DNA of 14,270 nucleotides from Caldifarciminota bacterium (lineage in GTDB: Bacteria > Hydrothermota > Hydrothermia > S141-80). The notes beneath the pieces are model-generated. The model was not told the DNA's origin and searched no databases. It saw only the letters and a program-made list of their open reading frames with translations. The stretch is from assembly GCA_027053375.1 (NCBI GenBank), contig JALUJC010000071.1, forward strand, positions 1 through 14,270, written 5' to 3'. Position numbers and translations under genes: made by a program. Shown here piece by piece: positions 1 to 7,369 of this stretch (positions are counted from its first letter, which is position 1; every line of letters starts with the position of its first letter).

Positions 1-631
1 GTCCGATTCTGTCCTCACAGGTGGTGGGAGAAATTTCATCTCCCAGCATGTAATATGTTCCCACAGCCGGGAAAAGGTGGCTCACCGCCCCCATCCCCAG
101 AAGCGTGTCTCCGGGGGCGATCAGATGAAGATCCTGAAGTGATCGTTCAGCGTAATCCAGATCTTTTAAAATATGTACATAAACACTGTCTTCCGGACGA
201 TGACGAAAGGCCCAAGGAATGAAGGTGCTGTCCGCCACCACCGGTGCACGCTGCACCGCCACCTTCCGGGTCCCCAGCGCGGGAAACCACACCGTGAGCG
301 TTTCCACCGGTTGCGGACCCCAGGGTATGAAGAGGGAGGTTGGACTCCACACCACCGGCCAGATCAGGGTGTCCGCATAGGCCACGCTATCGGGCGGAAA
401 ATCAGGGAAGCCACGAGGAAAGAAGGTGAATGAAAAAATGGATTGCGAACTCTGGGGATCGTTGATCACACCGTAGGTGTACACAAATCGCGGCGGACTG
501 GATCCCTTCCGCACCTCCACGTTCACCGGTACTTTCGCCCGGAACCCATCCAGGGAAATCACCCGGAAACAAGGCCCCAGGTTATAGTTCAGCGTGGGCT
601 GAATCACCGCCAGCAACAGAAGTCCGATCAT
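1..631 (-). CDS. Unrecognised protein, possibly exported (5' part, runs off the left edge)
   Basis: An open frame of 210 codons with no stop runs from an ATG at 631 to the window edge, so the C-terminus is missing. The start is well supported: AGGAGG lies 6 nt upstream of the ATG on the minus strand. The first residues (MIGLLLLAVIQ) are a short hydrophobic stretch that could act as an export signal, but the usual basic N-terminal residues and a clear cleavage site are absent. The rest is rich in Pro, Ser, Trp, Phe and Val and looks beta-rich, with no catalytic motif I recognise. Two Cys are present (residues 21 and 205). Codon use resembles the neighbours. It is divergent from nuoM and shares a 233-nt upstream region with it. 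I do not assign a function; a secreted or cell-surface beta protein is only an inference from composition. Confidence 0.72.
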   Translation of the reverse strand, partial: MIGLLLLAVIQPTLNYNLGPCFRVISLDGFRAKVPVNVEVRKGSSPPRFVYTYGVINDPQSSQSIFSFTFFPRGFPDFPPDSVAYADTLIWPVVWSPTSLFIPWGPQPVETLTVWFPALGTRKVAVQRAPVVADSTFIPWAFRHRPEDSVYVHILKDLDYAERSLQDLHLIAPGDTLLGMGAVSHLFPAVGTYYMLGDEISPTTCEDRIG

Positions 632-827
632 GCCCTTCCTCCTGCAGGTCCGGGATTCTTCCGGATCTTTCCCACAAAAAGGGTACAGCATCCTTTCCGA
701 ACAAAGCGTTTCGGGCGCGGGTCGAACGCCCACCTGGGGGCCCGCAGGGTTTTCTTCACCCCGGGACGGGCAGGACCCTCCCATTTTTGAAACACCGCGC
801 GGCCTGTACGATTCAGCAGGCGGGGAG

Positions 828-833
828 TATAAT
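828..833 (+). promoter_or_regulatory. Probable promoter -10 box (TATAAT) for nuoM
   Basis: A perfect TATAAT sits in otherwise GC-rich DNA, 32 nt before the proposed nuoM start and 19 nt before its Shine-Dalgarno site. The hexamer 17 bp upstream (805-810, TGTACG) is a poor match to TTGACA. A 5-bp inverted repeat, GCCTG at 802-806 and CAGGC at 817-821, overlaps the -35 zone, which could mean activator or operator control. Transcription would start near 840. The rest of the 632-827 region, divergent with the left gene, shows no other clear signal. Confidence 0.5.
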
Positions 834-864
834 TGAACACCTGTTTCCAAAAGGAGGCATGACA

Positions 865-2394
865 TTGGTTTTCTGGGGGAACCTTTTGAACTGGGTCATC
901 TGGGTCCCGATCGTGGCGGCCTTTGTGCTTCTGCTGATTCCCGAACAGCGAACCCGCTTTCAGGGCTGGGCAGTGCTGGCCGTCACGCTGGTGGAATTTT
1001 TCCTCTCCACCGCACTCCTCCGCGCTTTCCCGCGTGCAGGATATGCATTTACCCTGGACCTCTCCTGGATCCCACCTCTGGGGGCGGGATACCGTATCGG
1101 GGTGGACGGGTTGAGCGTTCTTCTGATTGTCCTGACCACCCTTCTCACCTTTCTCGGCGCGGTGTACTCCCGGGAGGTGATCCGAAAACACGTCCGGACC
1201 TACTGGATCGCCCTTCTCCTTCTGGAAGGACTCCTGATCGGTGTGTTTGCTGCCCGGGATCTTCTCCTGTTCTTCCTGTTCTGGGAAGCCATGCTCCTTC
1301 CCATGTTCCTCCTGATCGGGATCTGGGGGCACGAACGTCGTCTCTATGCGGCGTTCAAGTTCTTCCTGTACACCATGGCGGGAAGTGTGTTCCTCCTGGC
1401 CGGCGTGCTTTATCTGGGCCTGAAAGCCGGGACCTTTGATCTGGACGCCCTTCGTGGCGTGGCACAGAACCTGCCGCTGCACGTCCAGACCCTTCTGTTC
1501 CTGGGCTTCATGATCGCCTTCGCCATCAAAGTCCCGGTGGTGCCTTTCCACACATGGCTTCCCGATGCCCACGTGGAGGCGCCCACGGTGGGATCGGTGC
1601 TGCTGGCAGGGGTGTTGCTGAAGATGGGCACCTACGGAATGCTCCGCTTTGCCATTCCCTTTTTCCCGTCCGTGGCTGTCCGCCAGGCCTCTCTCTGGAT
1701 GGCACTGGGGGTGGCCGGCATCCTCTACGGCGCGTGGATGAGCTGGGTACAGAAGGACATGAAGCGGCTGATCGCTTATTCTTCGGTCGCCCACATGGGA
1801 TTCATCCTTCTGGGCATGTTCTCCTTTACGGTTTATGGCCTTTCCGGTGGCATGCTTCAGATGCTCAACCACGGGATCTCCACGGGTGCCCTGTTCTTCT
1901 CCGTGGGCATGCTCTATGAGCGTCGCCATTCCCGATTGATGGAGGCTTTTGGAGGTGTGGCCCGGGAAATGCCTGTGTTTGCCACCATTCTTGGCATCGT
2001 GGCCATGTCCAGTCTGGGGCTCCCCGGACTCAACGGGTTTGTGGGTGAGTTCCTGAGCCTCCTGGGCGCCTTTCAGCGCTCTCATCTGCTGGGCGCCCTG
2101 GGCGTCGCGGGGGTGATCTTTGCAGCCGTCTATCTCCTGCATATGCTCCGACAGGTGCTCTTCCTCACACCCCACCAACCCCGGGAACCCCTGATGGATC
2201 TGAATCCGCGTGAGTTTTTCGTCTTCCTTCCCCTGCTGATCCTGATCTTCTGGATCGGGGTCTATCCCCGACCGTTCCTGCGGGTTCTGGACGCGCCCGT
2301 TGCAGAAATTCAGCGGGTGATTCGCCCCCATCTTTCCACGAGCCTCCAGACCCGGGTGCAGGAACCCCAGCACACACCGGAGGTATACCCGTGA
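865..2394 (+). CDS. nuoM: NADH-quinone oxidoreductase subunit M (complex I proton-pumping subunit)
   Basis: This is one of the three antiporter-like membrane subunits of respiratory complex I, which couple NADH:quinone electron transfer to ion pumping. Counted from an ATG at 859, the proton-channel residues are all visible: Glu143 in FFLFWEAMLLP, Lys224 in IKVPVVPFHTWLPDAHVEAP, Lys255 in LLAGVLLKMGTYG and Glu397 in NGFVGEF. The family segment DMKRLIAYSSVAHMGF is near 300-314. Many hydrophobic helices span the protein, and about 510 aa is normal for NuoM. The start is a choice. AGGAGG at 852-857 lies only 1 nt before the ATG at 859 but 7 nt before the in-frame TTG at 865, so TTG is preferred (509 aa). 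It overlaps nuoN by 4 nt (GTGA). No nuoL or other nuo gene is adjacent; the gene upstream is divergent and unrelated. Confidence 0.95.
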   Translation: MVFWGNLLNWVIWVPIVAAFVLLLIPEQRTRFQGWAVLAVTLVEFFLSTALLRAFPRAGYAFTLDLSWIPPLGAGYRIGVDGLSVLLIVLTTLLTFLGAVYSREVIRKHVRTYWIALLLLEGLLIGVFAARDLLLFFLFWEAMLLPMFLLIGIWGHERRLYAAFKFFLYTMAGSVFLLAGVLYLGLKAGTFDLDALRGVAQNLPLHVQTLLFLGFMIAFAIKVPVVPFHTWLPDAHVEAPTVGSVLLAGVLLKMGTYGMLRFAIPFFPSVAVRQASLWMALGVAGILYGAWMSWVQKDMKRLIAYSSVAHMGFILLGMFSFTVYGLSGGMLQMLNHGISTGALFFSVGMLYERRHSRLMEAFGGVAREMPVFATILGIVAMSSLGLPGLNGFVGEFLSLLGAFQRSHLLGALGVAGVIFAAVYLLHMLRQVLFLTPHQPREPLMDLNPREFFVFLPLLILIFWIGVYPRPFLRVLDAPVAEIQRVIRPHLSTSLQTRVQEPQHTPEVYP

Positions 2395-3794
2395 AAGCCA
2401 TGATTTCCGTGCTTCTTCCAGAACTTGTGTTGACGGGAGGTTTGCTGATCTCCGTCCTGATGGGCGCTTTTGCCTCGCGAAAAACCACCCGCGCCCTCAC
2501 CCCGCTCTGGATCCTTGCCGCCCTTTTGACCCTGCTGCTGGTTTTCTACAGCGGAACAGGACTGGCCGCCAGCACCCTCAAGGTAGGACCTTTTGAGCGC
2601 TTCTTTGACCTGCTTTTCCTCCTTACCGGTCTGGTTGGGTTGTTCCTGGTGTGGGATGCGCTTCCTGATCGACCCCGGGAGTTCGAATTTCTGTATCTCT
2701 CCGCCCTGATCGGGATGATGCTGCTGGGAAAAGCCCAGGAACTGATCACGCTCTTCTTCGCCCTGGAGTTGCTGTCCTTTTCCTTCTACTTCCTGGTGGG
2801 ATACACCCGCGATCGCGAGGCTTCCCTGGAAGGGGCACTGAAGTACTTCCTGATGGGTGCGGTCAGCGCCGCTTTCTTTGCTTTCGGGATTGCACTCATT
2901 TACATGACCACTGGAACGACTGTAATGACCGAACTGTTCCGAAGCGGGCTGGGCACCGACAGCCTGACCCTGCTGGGGCTTTTGTTCCTGGGGGTCGGGT
3001 TGCTGTTCAAGGTTGCCGCTTTTCCCTTCCAGTTCTGGACGCCCGATGTCTACTCCGGTGCCCCCACCCCGGTGGTGGCTCTGCTGAACGCAGCGCCCAA
3101 AGCCGCAGGATTCCTGGCCCTTCTCCGGGTCTGGTATCTGCTGTATGACCGCAGCGGGCCTCACTGGGCAGGTGTGCTGGTCTGGGTTGCGGTACTCACC
3201 ATGTTCTTTGGCAACTGGGTGGCGCTGCGCCAGAAAGAATTGAAGCGGATGCTGGCCTATTCCACCATTGCCCATGTGGGGTATCTTCTCACGGCACTCC
3301 TGATCCGGGATGTGCTTGCCCTGAAAGCCCTTGCCTTCTATCTCACCGGATACGCGGTGATGACCCTGGGTGCCTTTGCGGTCCTCCAGTATGTGGATGC
3401 CATCCGGCCCACCACCCGGGACCTGACCGGCCTGGCACAGCGACGTCCCCTTCTCGCCTGGAGTTTGACGCTTTTCCTGATCTCCCTGGCGGGCATTCCG
3501 GGAACGGTGGGATTCGCCACCAAAGCCTTTCTTTTCTACGGATTGATCAAACAGGGGTACATCACCCTGACCGTGCTGGCATTTCTGAACGCTGTGATCT
3601 CCGCATACTACTATCTTCAGCCGGTGGTGGCCATGTTCATGATGGAAGGCGACCACGCCGCCACACGCCGTGCGGAAGAGATGCCCTGGACCACCTCCGT
3701 GGTTCAGGTAATGGCGCTTCTGGTGGTTTATTTTGGGGTCTTCCCCTTCACGATCTGGAACTTCCTGGATCAACTGTTTCGGCGCATGGGATGA
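2391..3794 (+). CDS. nuoN: NADH-quinone oxidoreductase subunit N (complex I membrane subunit)
   Basis: This is the third antiporter-like subunit of complex I, next to NuoM in the membrane arm. Family signatures are clear in its 467 aa: Glu126 in FFALELLSFSFYFLVGY, Lys151 in EGALKYFLMGA, Lys207 in LLFKVAAFPFQFWTPDVYSG, Lys237 in LNAAPKAAGF, the segment LKRMLAYSTIAHVGYLL near 284-300, and Lys378 in GIPGTVGFATKAFLF. The protein is hydrophobic throughout. The start is GTG at 2391, because GGAGG at 2379-2383 is 7 nt away; the in-frame ATG at 2400 is 16 nt from that site and less likely. The GTGA overlap with nuoM and the ATGA overlap with cysS indicate translational coupling in one mRNA. Confidence 0.95.
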   Translation: MKAMISVLLPELVLTGGLLISVLMGAFASRKTTRALTPLWILAALLTLLLVFYSGTGLAASTLKVGPFERFFDLLFLLTGLVGLFLVWDALPDRPREFEFLYLSALIGMMLLGKAQELITLFFALELLSFSFYFLVGYTRDREASLEGALKYFLMGAVSAAFFAFGIALIYMTTGTTVMTELFRSGLGTDSLTLLGLLFLGVGLLFKVAAFPFQFWTPDVYSGAPTPVVALLNAAPKAAGFLALLRVWYLLYDRSGPHWAGVLVWVAVLTMFFGNWVALRQKELKRMLAYSTIAHVGYLLTALLIRDVLALKALAFYLTGYAVMTLGAFAVLQYVDAIRPTTRDLTGLAQRRPLLAWSLTLFLISLAGIPGTVGFATKAFLFYGLIKQGYITLTVLAFLNAVISAYYYLQPVVAMFMMEGDHAATRRAEEMPWTTSVVQVMALLVVYFGVFPFTIWNFLDQLFRRMG

Positions 3795-5161
3795 AACCTT
3801 TTCGGCTCTACAATACCCTGACACGGGACTATACGGAAATCCACACCCCCCGGGTGCGCATCTACATGTGCGGCATGACCGTTCAGGATTCACCGCATAT
3901 GGGGCATGTGCGCACTTTCCTGATGGGAGACATGCTTCGCCGTGCCCTGGAATTTCTCGGGTACGAAGTCCTGTATGTCCAGAACTTCACGGACATTGAC
4001 GACAAGATCATCCAGCGCGCCCGGGACGAACAGCTGGACTGGCGCCAGATTGCCGACCGGTATATCCAGGAATACCACCAGGTCCGCGCACGCATGAACT
4101 TTCTTCCACCCTATGCCGAACCCCGCGCTGCACTTCATATCGAAGAAATCCTTGCGCTGACCCGCAGACTTCTGGACCTTGGGATCGCCTATTCCACGCC
4201 GGACGGGGTGTTCTTTTCGGTGGACAAATTCCCATCGTATGGCAAACTCTCCGGGAAAAAACTGGACGATCTGGTGGCAGGCGCCCGGGTGGAACCCTCT
4301 CCTCACAAACGAAACCCGCTGGACTTTGCCCTCTGGAAAGCACGAAAGGAGGGAGAACCCTACTGGTATGCCCCCTTCGGAGAAGGGCGCCCCGGCTGGC
4401 ACATTGAATGTTCCGCCATGTCCACCCACTATCTGGGACAGCCCTTTGAAATCCACGCCGGTGGCACCGACCTGATCTTTCCCCATCACGAAAACGAAAT
4501 CGCACAGAGCGAAGCCGCCCACGAACACCCCTTTGCACAGGCCTGGTTTCACGTGGAGATGATGCAGCTCAAAGGGGAAAAGATGTCCAAATCCACGGGG
4601 TTGTTTTTCCGGGCGCTGGATGTTCTGGAGCAGTACCCTGCACCGGCCGTCCGGCTCTATCTGCTGCAGCATCACTACCGCACCCCCATGGACTATACCC
4701 GGGAAGGACTGGAAGGGGCCACACGTGCCTATGGCCGCCTGGTTCGTTTCCTGCAGGCCATTCCGGATTTTGAGGGACACCATGTCACCCTCCTACCTGA
4801 CTGGATGGAGCGTTTTGAAGAGGCCCTTCGTGACGATCTGAACACCCCACAGGCTGTGGGGACCATGTTTGCCCTGCTGAACGAGAGCTATTCTCGACGC
4901 CAGGAGGGCGCATCGCTGGCACGGGAGGCCCTGACCCTCCAGACCATGATGCAGACCCTGGGCATCACCCTTCCGCAGGACACCGGGCTTTCCCGATTGA
5001 GCGAGGAACTGCTGGAACTGCTCATCCACGTGAGGGGAGAACTGCGAAAAGTCCGCGCATTTGAACTGGCCGATCACATCCGGGACGAGCTGGGGAAACG
5101 CGGCATCGCCCTGGAAGACACACCGGAAGGAACACGCTGGACCTGGAAGCAGGGTGCTTGA
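3791..5161 (+). CDS. cysS: Cysteine--tRNA ligase
   Basis: This class I aminoacyl-tRNA synthetase attaches cysteine to tRNA-Cys in the cytoplasm. Its 456 aa are close to the usual 460. The nucleotide-binding HIGH motif appears as PHMGH (35-39), and the KMSKS loop is at 264-268. The zinc ligands that confer selectivity for cysteine are present as Cys27, Cys207, His232 and Glu236, matching E. coli Cys28, Cys209, His234 and Glu238. YVQNFTDIDDKI near 62-73 and HAGGTDLIFPHHENEIAQSE at 222-241 are further family signatures. The ATG at 3791 overlaps the nuoN stop as ATGA, and no Shine-Dalgarno site precedes it, so translation probably depends on coupling to nuoN. Its stop codon lies inside the promoter of the next gene. 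An essential tRNA synthetase behind two complex I genes is an unusual pairing, probably without functional meaning. Confidence 0.97.
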   Translation: MKPFRLYNTLTRDYTEIHTPRVRIYMCGMTVQDSPHMGHVRTFLMGDMLRRALEFLGYEVLYVQNFTDIDDKIIQRARDEQLDWRQIADRYIQEYHQVRARMNFLPPYAEPRAALHIEEILALTRRLLDLGIAYSTPDGVFFSVDKFPSYGKLSGKKLDDLVAGARVEPSPHKRNPLDFALWKARKEGEPYWYAPFGEGRPGWHIECSAMSTHYLGQPFEIHAGGTDLIFPHHENEIAQSEAAHEHPFAQAWFHVEMMQLKGEKMSKSTGLFFRALDVLEQYPAPAVRLYLLQHHYRTPMDYTREGLEGATRAYGRLVRFLQAIPDFEGHHVTLLPDWMERFEEALRDDLNTPQAVGTMFALLNESYSRRQEGASLAREALTLQTMMQTLGITLPQDTGLSRLSEELLELLIHVRGELRKVRAFELADHIRDELGKRGIALEDTPEGTRWTWKQGA

Positions 5162-5186
5162 TGCTTCCCCTCAGGGAGCGTACAAT
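5158..5186 (+). promoter_or_regulatory. Promoter overlapping the cysS stop codon; gives a near-leaderless mRNA
   Basis: TTGATG (5158-5163) and TACAAT (5181-5186) are separated by exactly 17 bp and match the sigma70 consensus at 4/6 and 5/6 positions. The -35 box contains the cysS stop codon (TGA, 5159-5161). A start site 7 nt past the -10 box would be at about 5193, only 3 nt before the ATG at 5196. No Shine-Dalgarno site stands at a usable distance; the nearest purine run, GGGAG at 5174-5178, is 17 nt away and lies upstream of the expected transcript start. This points to a leaderless or almost leaderless transcript. Confidence 0.62.
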
Positions 5187-5195
5187 CCCCCATTG

Positions 5196-5414
5196 ATGGA
5201 AACCACCACATACACCTGGAAACTGAAACTTCCGGACGGAGAAGTGAAACGGGAATTCCCGGAACCCCGAATGCGAGGGGGTACACTGCTCCAGCGGCTG
5301 GATCTTCGGCGGGAAGAGGTGATCCTGATCCGGAATGGAGAGGTGATCACTGAAAAAGACTGGGTCACCCATGAGGACGAGGTGGAAGTGATCCGGGTGA
5401 TCTCGGGAGGATGA
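5196..5414 (+). CDS. ThiS/MoaD-like ubiquitin-fold sulfur carrier protein
   Basis: A 72-residue protein ending in Gly-Gly, the hallmark of small beta-grasp sulfur carriers that are adenylated and thiocarboxylated at the C-terminus. The C-terminal half fits ThiS/MoaD: EEVILIRNGEVITEKDWVTH followed by EDEVEVIRVISGG, i.e. a strand, the N-G turn, a short helix and the final strand leading to GG. The start at 5196 is preferred because the frame before it runs into cysS and a promoter ends 9 nt upstream; an in-frame TTG at 5193 is the alternative. No thiF, moeB, thiG or moa gene is nearby, so its pathway (thiazole, molybdopterin, tRNA thiolation, or cysteine or methionine sulfur transfer) cannot be told. 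It lies 4 nt upstream of the accD start and has its own promoter. Confidence 0.78.
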   Translation: METTTYTWKLKLPDGEVKREFPEPRMRGGTLLQRLDLRREEVILIRNGEVITEKDWVTHEDEVEVIRVISGG

Positions 5415-5418
5415 CCGC

Positions 5419-6261
5419 GTGATCTTTCGGAGACCGCGAAAGCCCCGGCCCACTGCCCAGCCCGACATTCCGGAAGGTCTGTGGATCAAGTGCCCCGGTT
5501 GCAAGGAGCTGATTTACAGGCTCCAGCTTGAGGAGCACCTCTGGGTCTGTCCCCAGTGCGGCCTGCATTTCCGGATTCCGCCGGACGTCTACATTCAGTT
5601 TCTCTTTGATGGCGGGATTCCGGAAGAGATCCTGGGGATGGATCTCTATGCCGAGGATCCTCTCTCTTTTCCCCAGTATCAGGAGAAACTTGAACGTGCA
5701 CGCAAACGCACGGGCCAGCCGGATGCCGCCCTGGTGTACACCGGGAAGATCGGTGGCATCCCGGTGGTGCTCTTTGCAACCGATTTCCGTGTTCTGGCAG
5801 GCTCCATGGGGGCTGTGGTGGGAGAACTTTTTGTTCGGGGTGCCCACCTGGCCATTGAGCGCAGAACGCCCTTTCTGGCGCTGACTTCTTCCGGGGGAGG
5901 CGCGCGCATGCAGGAAGGGATTCTGGCCCTGATGCAGATGGCCAAAACCACCGTGGCCGTAAACGAACTTCAGGATGCCGGTATTCTGTATATCAATCTG
6001 CTGACCGATCCCACCATGGGCGGGGTGATGGCTTCCTTTGCGGCGCTGGGCGATCTTTTAATCGCTGAACCAGGGGCGTTGCTGGGCTTCGCCGGTCCCC
6101 GGGTCATTCAGCAAACCATTCGCCAGAAACTGCCTCCAGGTTTCCAGCGCGCAGAGTTTCTCCTGGAACACGGGCTGGTGGACCTGGTGGTGCCCCGGCA
6201 CGAACTCAAGTCCACCCTGGAACTGATCCTGCGTCTACTATGGGGGGAGAATCATGGCTGA
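5419..6261 (+). CDS. accD: Acetyl-CoA carboxylase carboxyltransferase subunit beta
   Basis: This is the beta half of the carboxyltransferase that moves CO2 from biotin to acetyl-CoA, giving malonyl-CoA for fatty acid synthesis. The N-terminal zinc ribbon is intact, with Cys25-x2-Cys28 and Cys44-x2-Cys47. The crotonase-like core shows GSMGAVVGE (128-136), SSGGGARMQEG (157-167) and LTDPTMGGVMASFAALGD (195-212), followed by GFAGPRVIQQT and KLPPGFQRAEF. Its 280 aa match the usual 280-300. The start is GTG at 5419, with GGGAGG at 5405-5410 placed 8 nt upstream; an ATG at 5411 opens only a 3-codon frame. The alpha partner accA and the biotin subunits are not in the window. The end overlaps the next gene by 8 nt. 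Confidence 0.96.
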   Translation: MIFRRPRKPRPTAQPDIPEGLWIKCPGCKELIYRLQLEEHLWVCPQCGLHFRIPPDVYIQFLFDGGIPEEILGMDLYAEDPLSFPQYQEKLERARKRTGQPDAALVYTGKIGGIPVVLFATDFRVLAGSMGAVVGELFVRGAHLAIERRTPFLALTSSGGGARMQEGILALMQMAKTTVAVNELQDAGILYINLLTDPTMGGVMASFAALGDLLIAEPGALLGFAGPRVIQQTIRQKLPPGFQRAEFLLEHGLVDLVVPRHELKSTLELILRLLWGENHG

Positions 6262-7369
6262 AGTCCGACTGGAACAGATTACCAAAATCTTTGACCGCGG
6301 GAATGTGGGAGTGGAAGACATCACTTTCACCATACCGGATGGAACGTTTGCCGTGATTCTGGGTCCATCCGGGTGTGGGAAAACCACCACGCTCCGCATC
6401 ATTGCGGGTCTGGAAACCCCCACCACGGGGGAGGTCTTTATTGGTGGGGATCGGGTCACCCATCTGCCCCCCAAAGATCGGGACGTGGCCATGGTGTTCC
6501 AGAACTACGCCCTCTATCCCCATATGTCCGTTTACGACAACATGGCCTTCGGCCTGCGAATGCGGAAAATCCCCAGAGAGGAAATCCACCGCCGGGTGCT
6601 GGACGCAGCGCGCATCCTGGGGATTGAAGAACTCCTCCAGCGCAAGCCCCGGGAACTCTCAGGCGGACAGCGGCAACGGGTTGCCCTGGGGCGCGCCATC
6701 GTGCGTCATCCCCGAGTGTTCCTTTTCGATGAACCCCTTTCCAACCTGGATGCAAAAATGCGTGTACGTATGCGCGCCGAACTTGCCCGGCTACACCGTC
6801 AACTCCAGGCCACTTCCGTCTATGTGACCCATGACCAGGTGGAAGCCATGACCCTGGGCCAGATGATCATTCTGATGAACCAGGGTCGGATTCAGCAGAT
6901 TGCTGCCCCCCTTGAGCTTTACCACCAGCCCCGAAACCTTTTCGTGGCGGGTTTCATCGGGTCTCCTCCCATGAATTTCTTCCAGGGAGAGATCGCTGAG
7001 GAAAAGGGCCATCTGGTGTTTCGCGGGGGGGGCTACATCCTCCAGCTTCCCAAGGAAAAACGCAACCTGGTTCAGACGCGCGGGCGTATGGGCGACGCAG
7101 TCCTGGGTGTGCGCCCTGAAGACATTTCTTTTGTTTCCCCGGAGGGTGCGGACCTGGTGGCCGTGGTGGAATTCCATGAAACCCTGGGGAATGAAGTGCT
7201 GATTTATGCACGCACGGAGCGTGGAGAAACCTTTGTGGCCCGTGCCCGTCCCGAACAGAGTCCCCCGGACGGCGCCCAGGTGGGGGTCACCTTCACCCTT
7301 TCCCGCATCCATCTCTTTGATCCGGGAACCGGAGAGAACCTCACCTATCATCCACAGGAGAATATATGA
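6254..7369 (+). CDS. ABC transporter ATP-binding protein, MalK/UgpC (CUT1) type
   Basis: This is the cytoplasmic ATPase of an import ABC transporter, of the class that usually drives sugar, polyol or glycerol-phosphate uptake. The order of motifs in its 371 aa is Walker A GPSGCGKT (37-44), Q-loop Gln83 in VFQNYALYPHMSV, signature LSGGQRQR (135-142), Walker B VFLFDEP (155-161) and H-loop His193 in VTHDQ. The region after residue 240 is the OB/TOBE regulatory domain typical of MalK and UgpC, with the conserved GVRPEDI. The start ATG at 6254 lies inside the end of accD and is preceded by a G-rich run at 6242-6249. No permease or solute-binding gene is adjacent, so it may be a shared ATPase for several importers, as MsiK is in Streptomyces; that is inference and the substrate is unknown. 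It overlaps the next gene by 4 nt (ATGA). Confidence 0.9.
   Translation: MAEVRLEQITKIFDRGNVGVEDITFTIPDGTFAVILGPSGCGKTTTLRIIAGLETPTTGEVFIGGDRVTHLPPKDRDVAMVFQNYALYPHMSVYDNMAFGLRMRKIPREEIHRRVLDAARILGIEELLQRKPRELSGGQRQRVALGRAIVRHPRVFLFDEPLSNLDAKMRVRMRAELARLHRQLQATSVYVTHDQVEAMTLGQMIILMNQGRIQQIAAPLELYHQPRNLFVAGFIGSPPMNFFQGEIAEEKGHLVFRGGGYILQLPKEKRNLVQTRGRMGDAVLGVRPEDISFVSPEGADLVAVVEFHETLGNEVLIYARTERGETFVARARPEQSPPDGAQVGVTFTLSRIHLFDPGTGENLTYHPQENI

Noticed and set aside
632..700. Promoter for the left-hand minus-strand gene
   Set aside because: A TACCCT hexamer exists on the minus strand, but no reasonable -35 lies at 16-18 bp, so I do not call it.
732..747. Imperfect palindrome CCTGGGGGCCCGCAGG upstream of nuoM, followed by TTTTC
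   Set aside because: The stem is only 4 bp with a mismatch and a short T-run; it is too weak to call a terminator or operator.
859..861. ATG as the nuoM start
   Set aside because: Only 1 nt separates it from AGGAGG; the TTG at 865 has a 7-nt spacing. It remains possible and would add two residues.
628..2373. Open frame of 581 codons antisense to nuoM
   Set aside because: Its translation is rich in His, Gln, Gly and Lys with no fold-like pattern; it is the mirror of a hydrophobic membrane-protein gene with strong codon bias, and nuoM is unambiguous.
2400..2402. ATG as the nuoN start
   Set aside because: It is 16 nt from the GGAGG site, whereas GTG at 2391 is 7 nt away and overlaps the nuoM stop.
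3760..3800. T-box or other tRNA-responsive leader before cysS
   Set aside because: cysS overlaps nuoN by 4 nt, so there is no leader region to hold one.
2310..3893. Open frame of 527 codons antisense to nuoN
   Set aside because: Same kind of shadow: low-complexity His/Gln/Gly/Glu-rich product opposite a clear nuoN.
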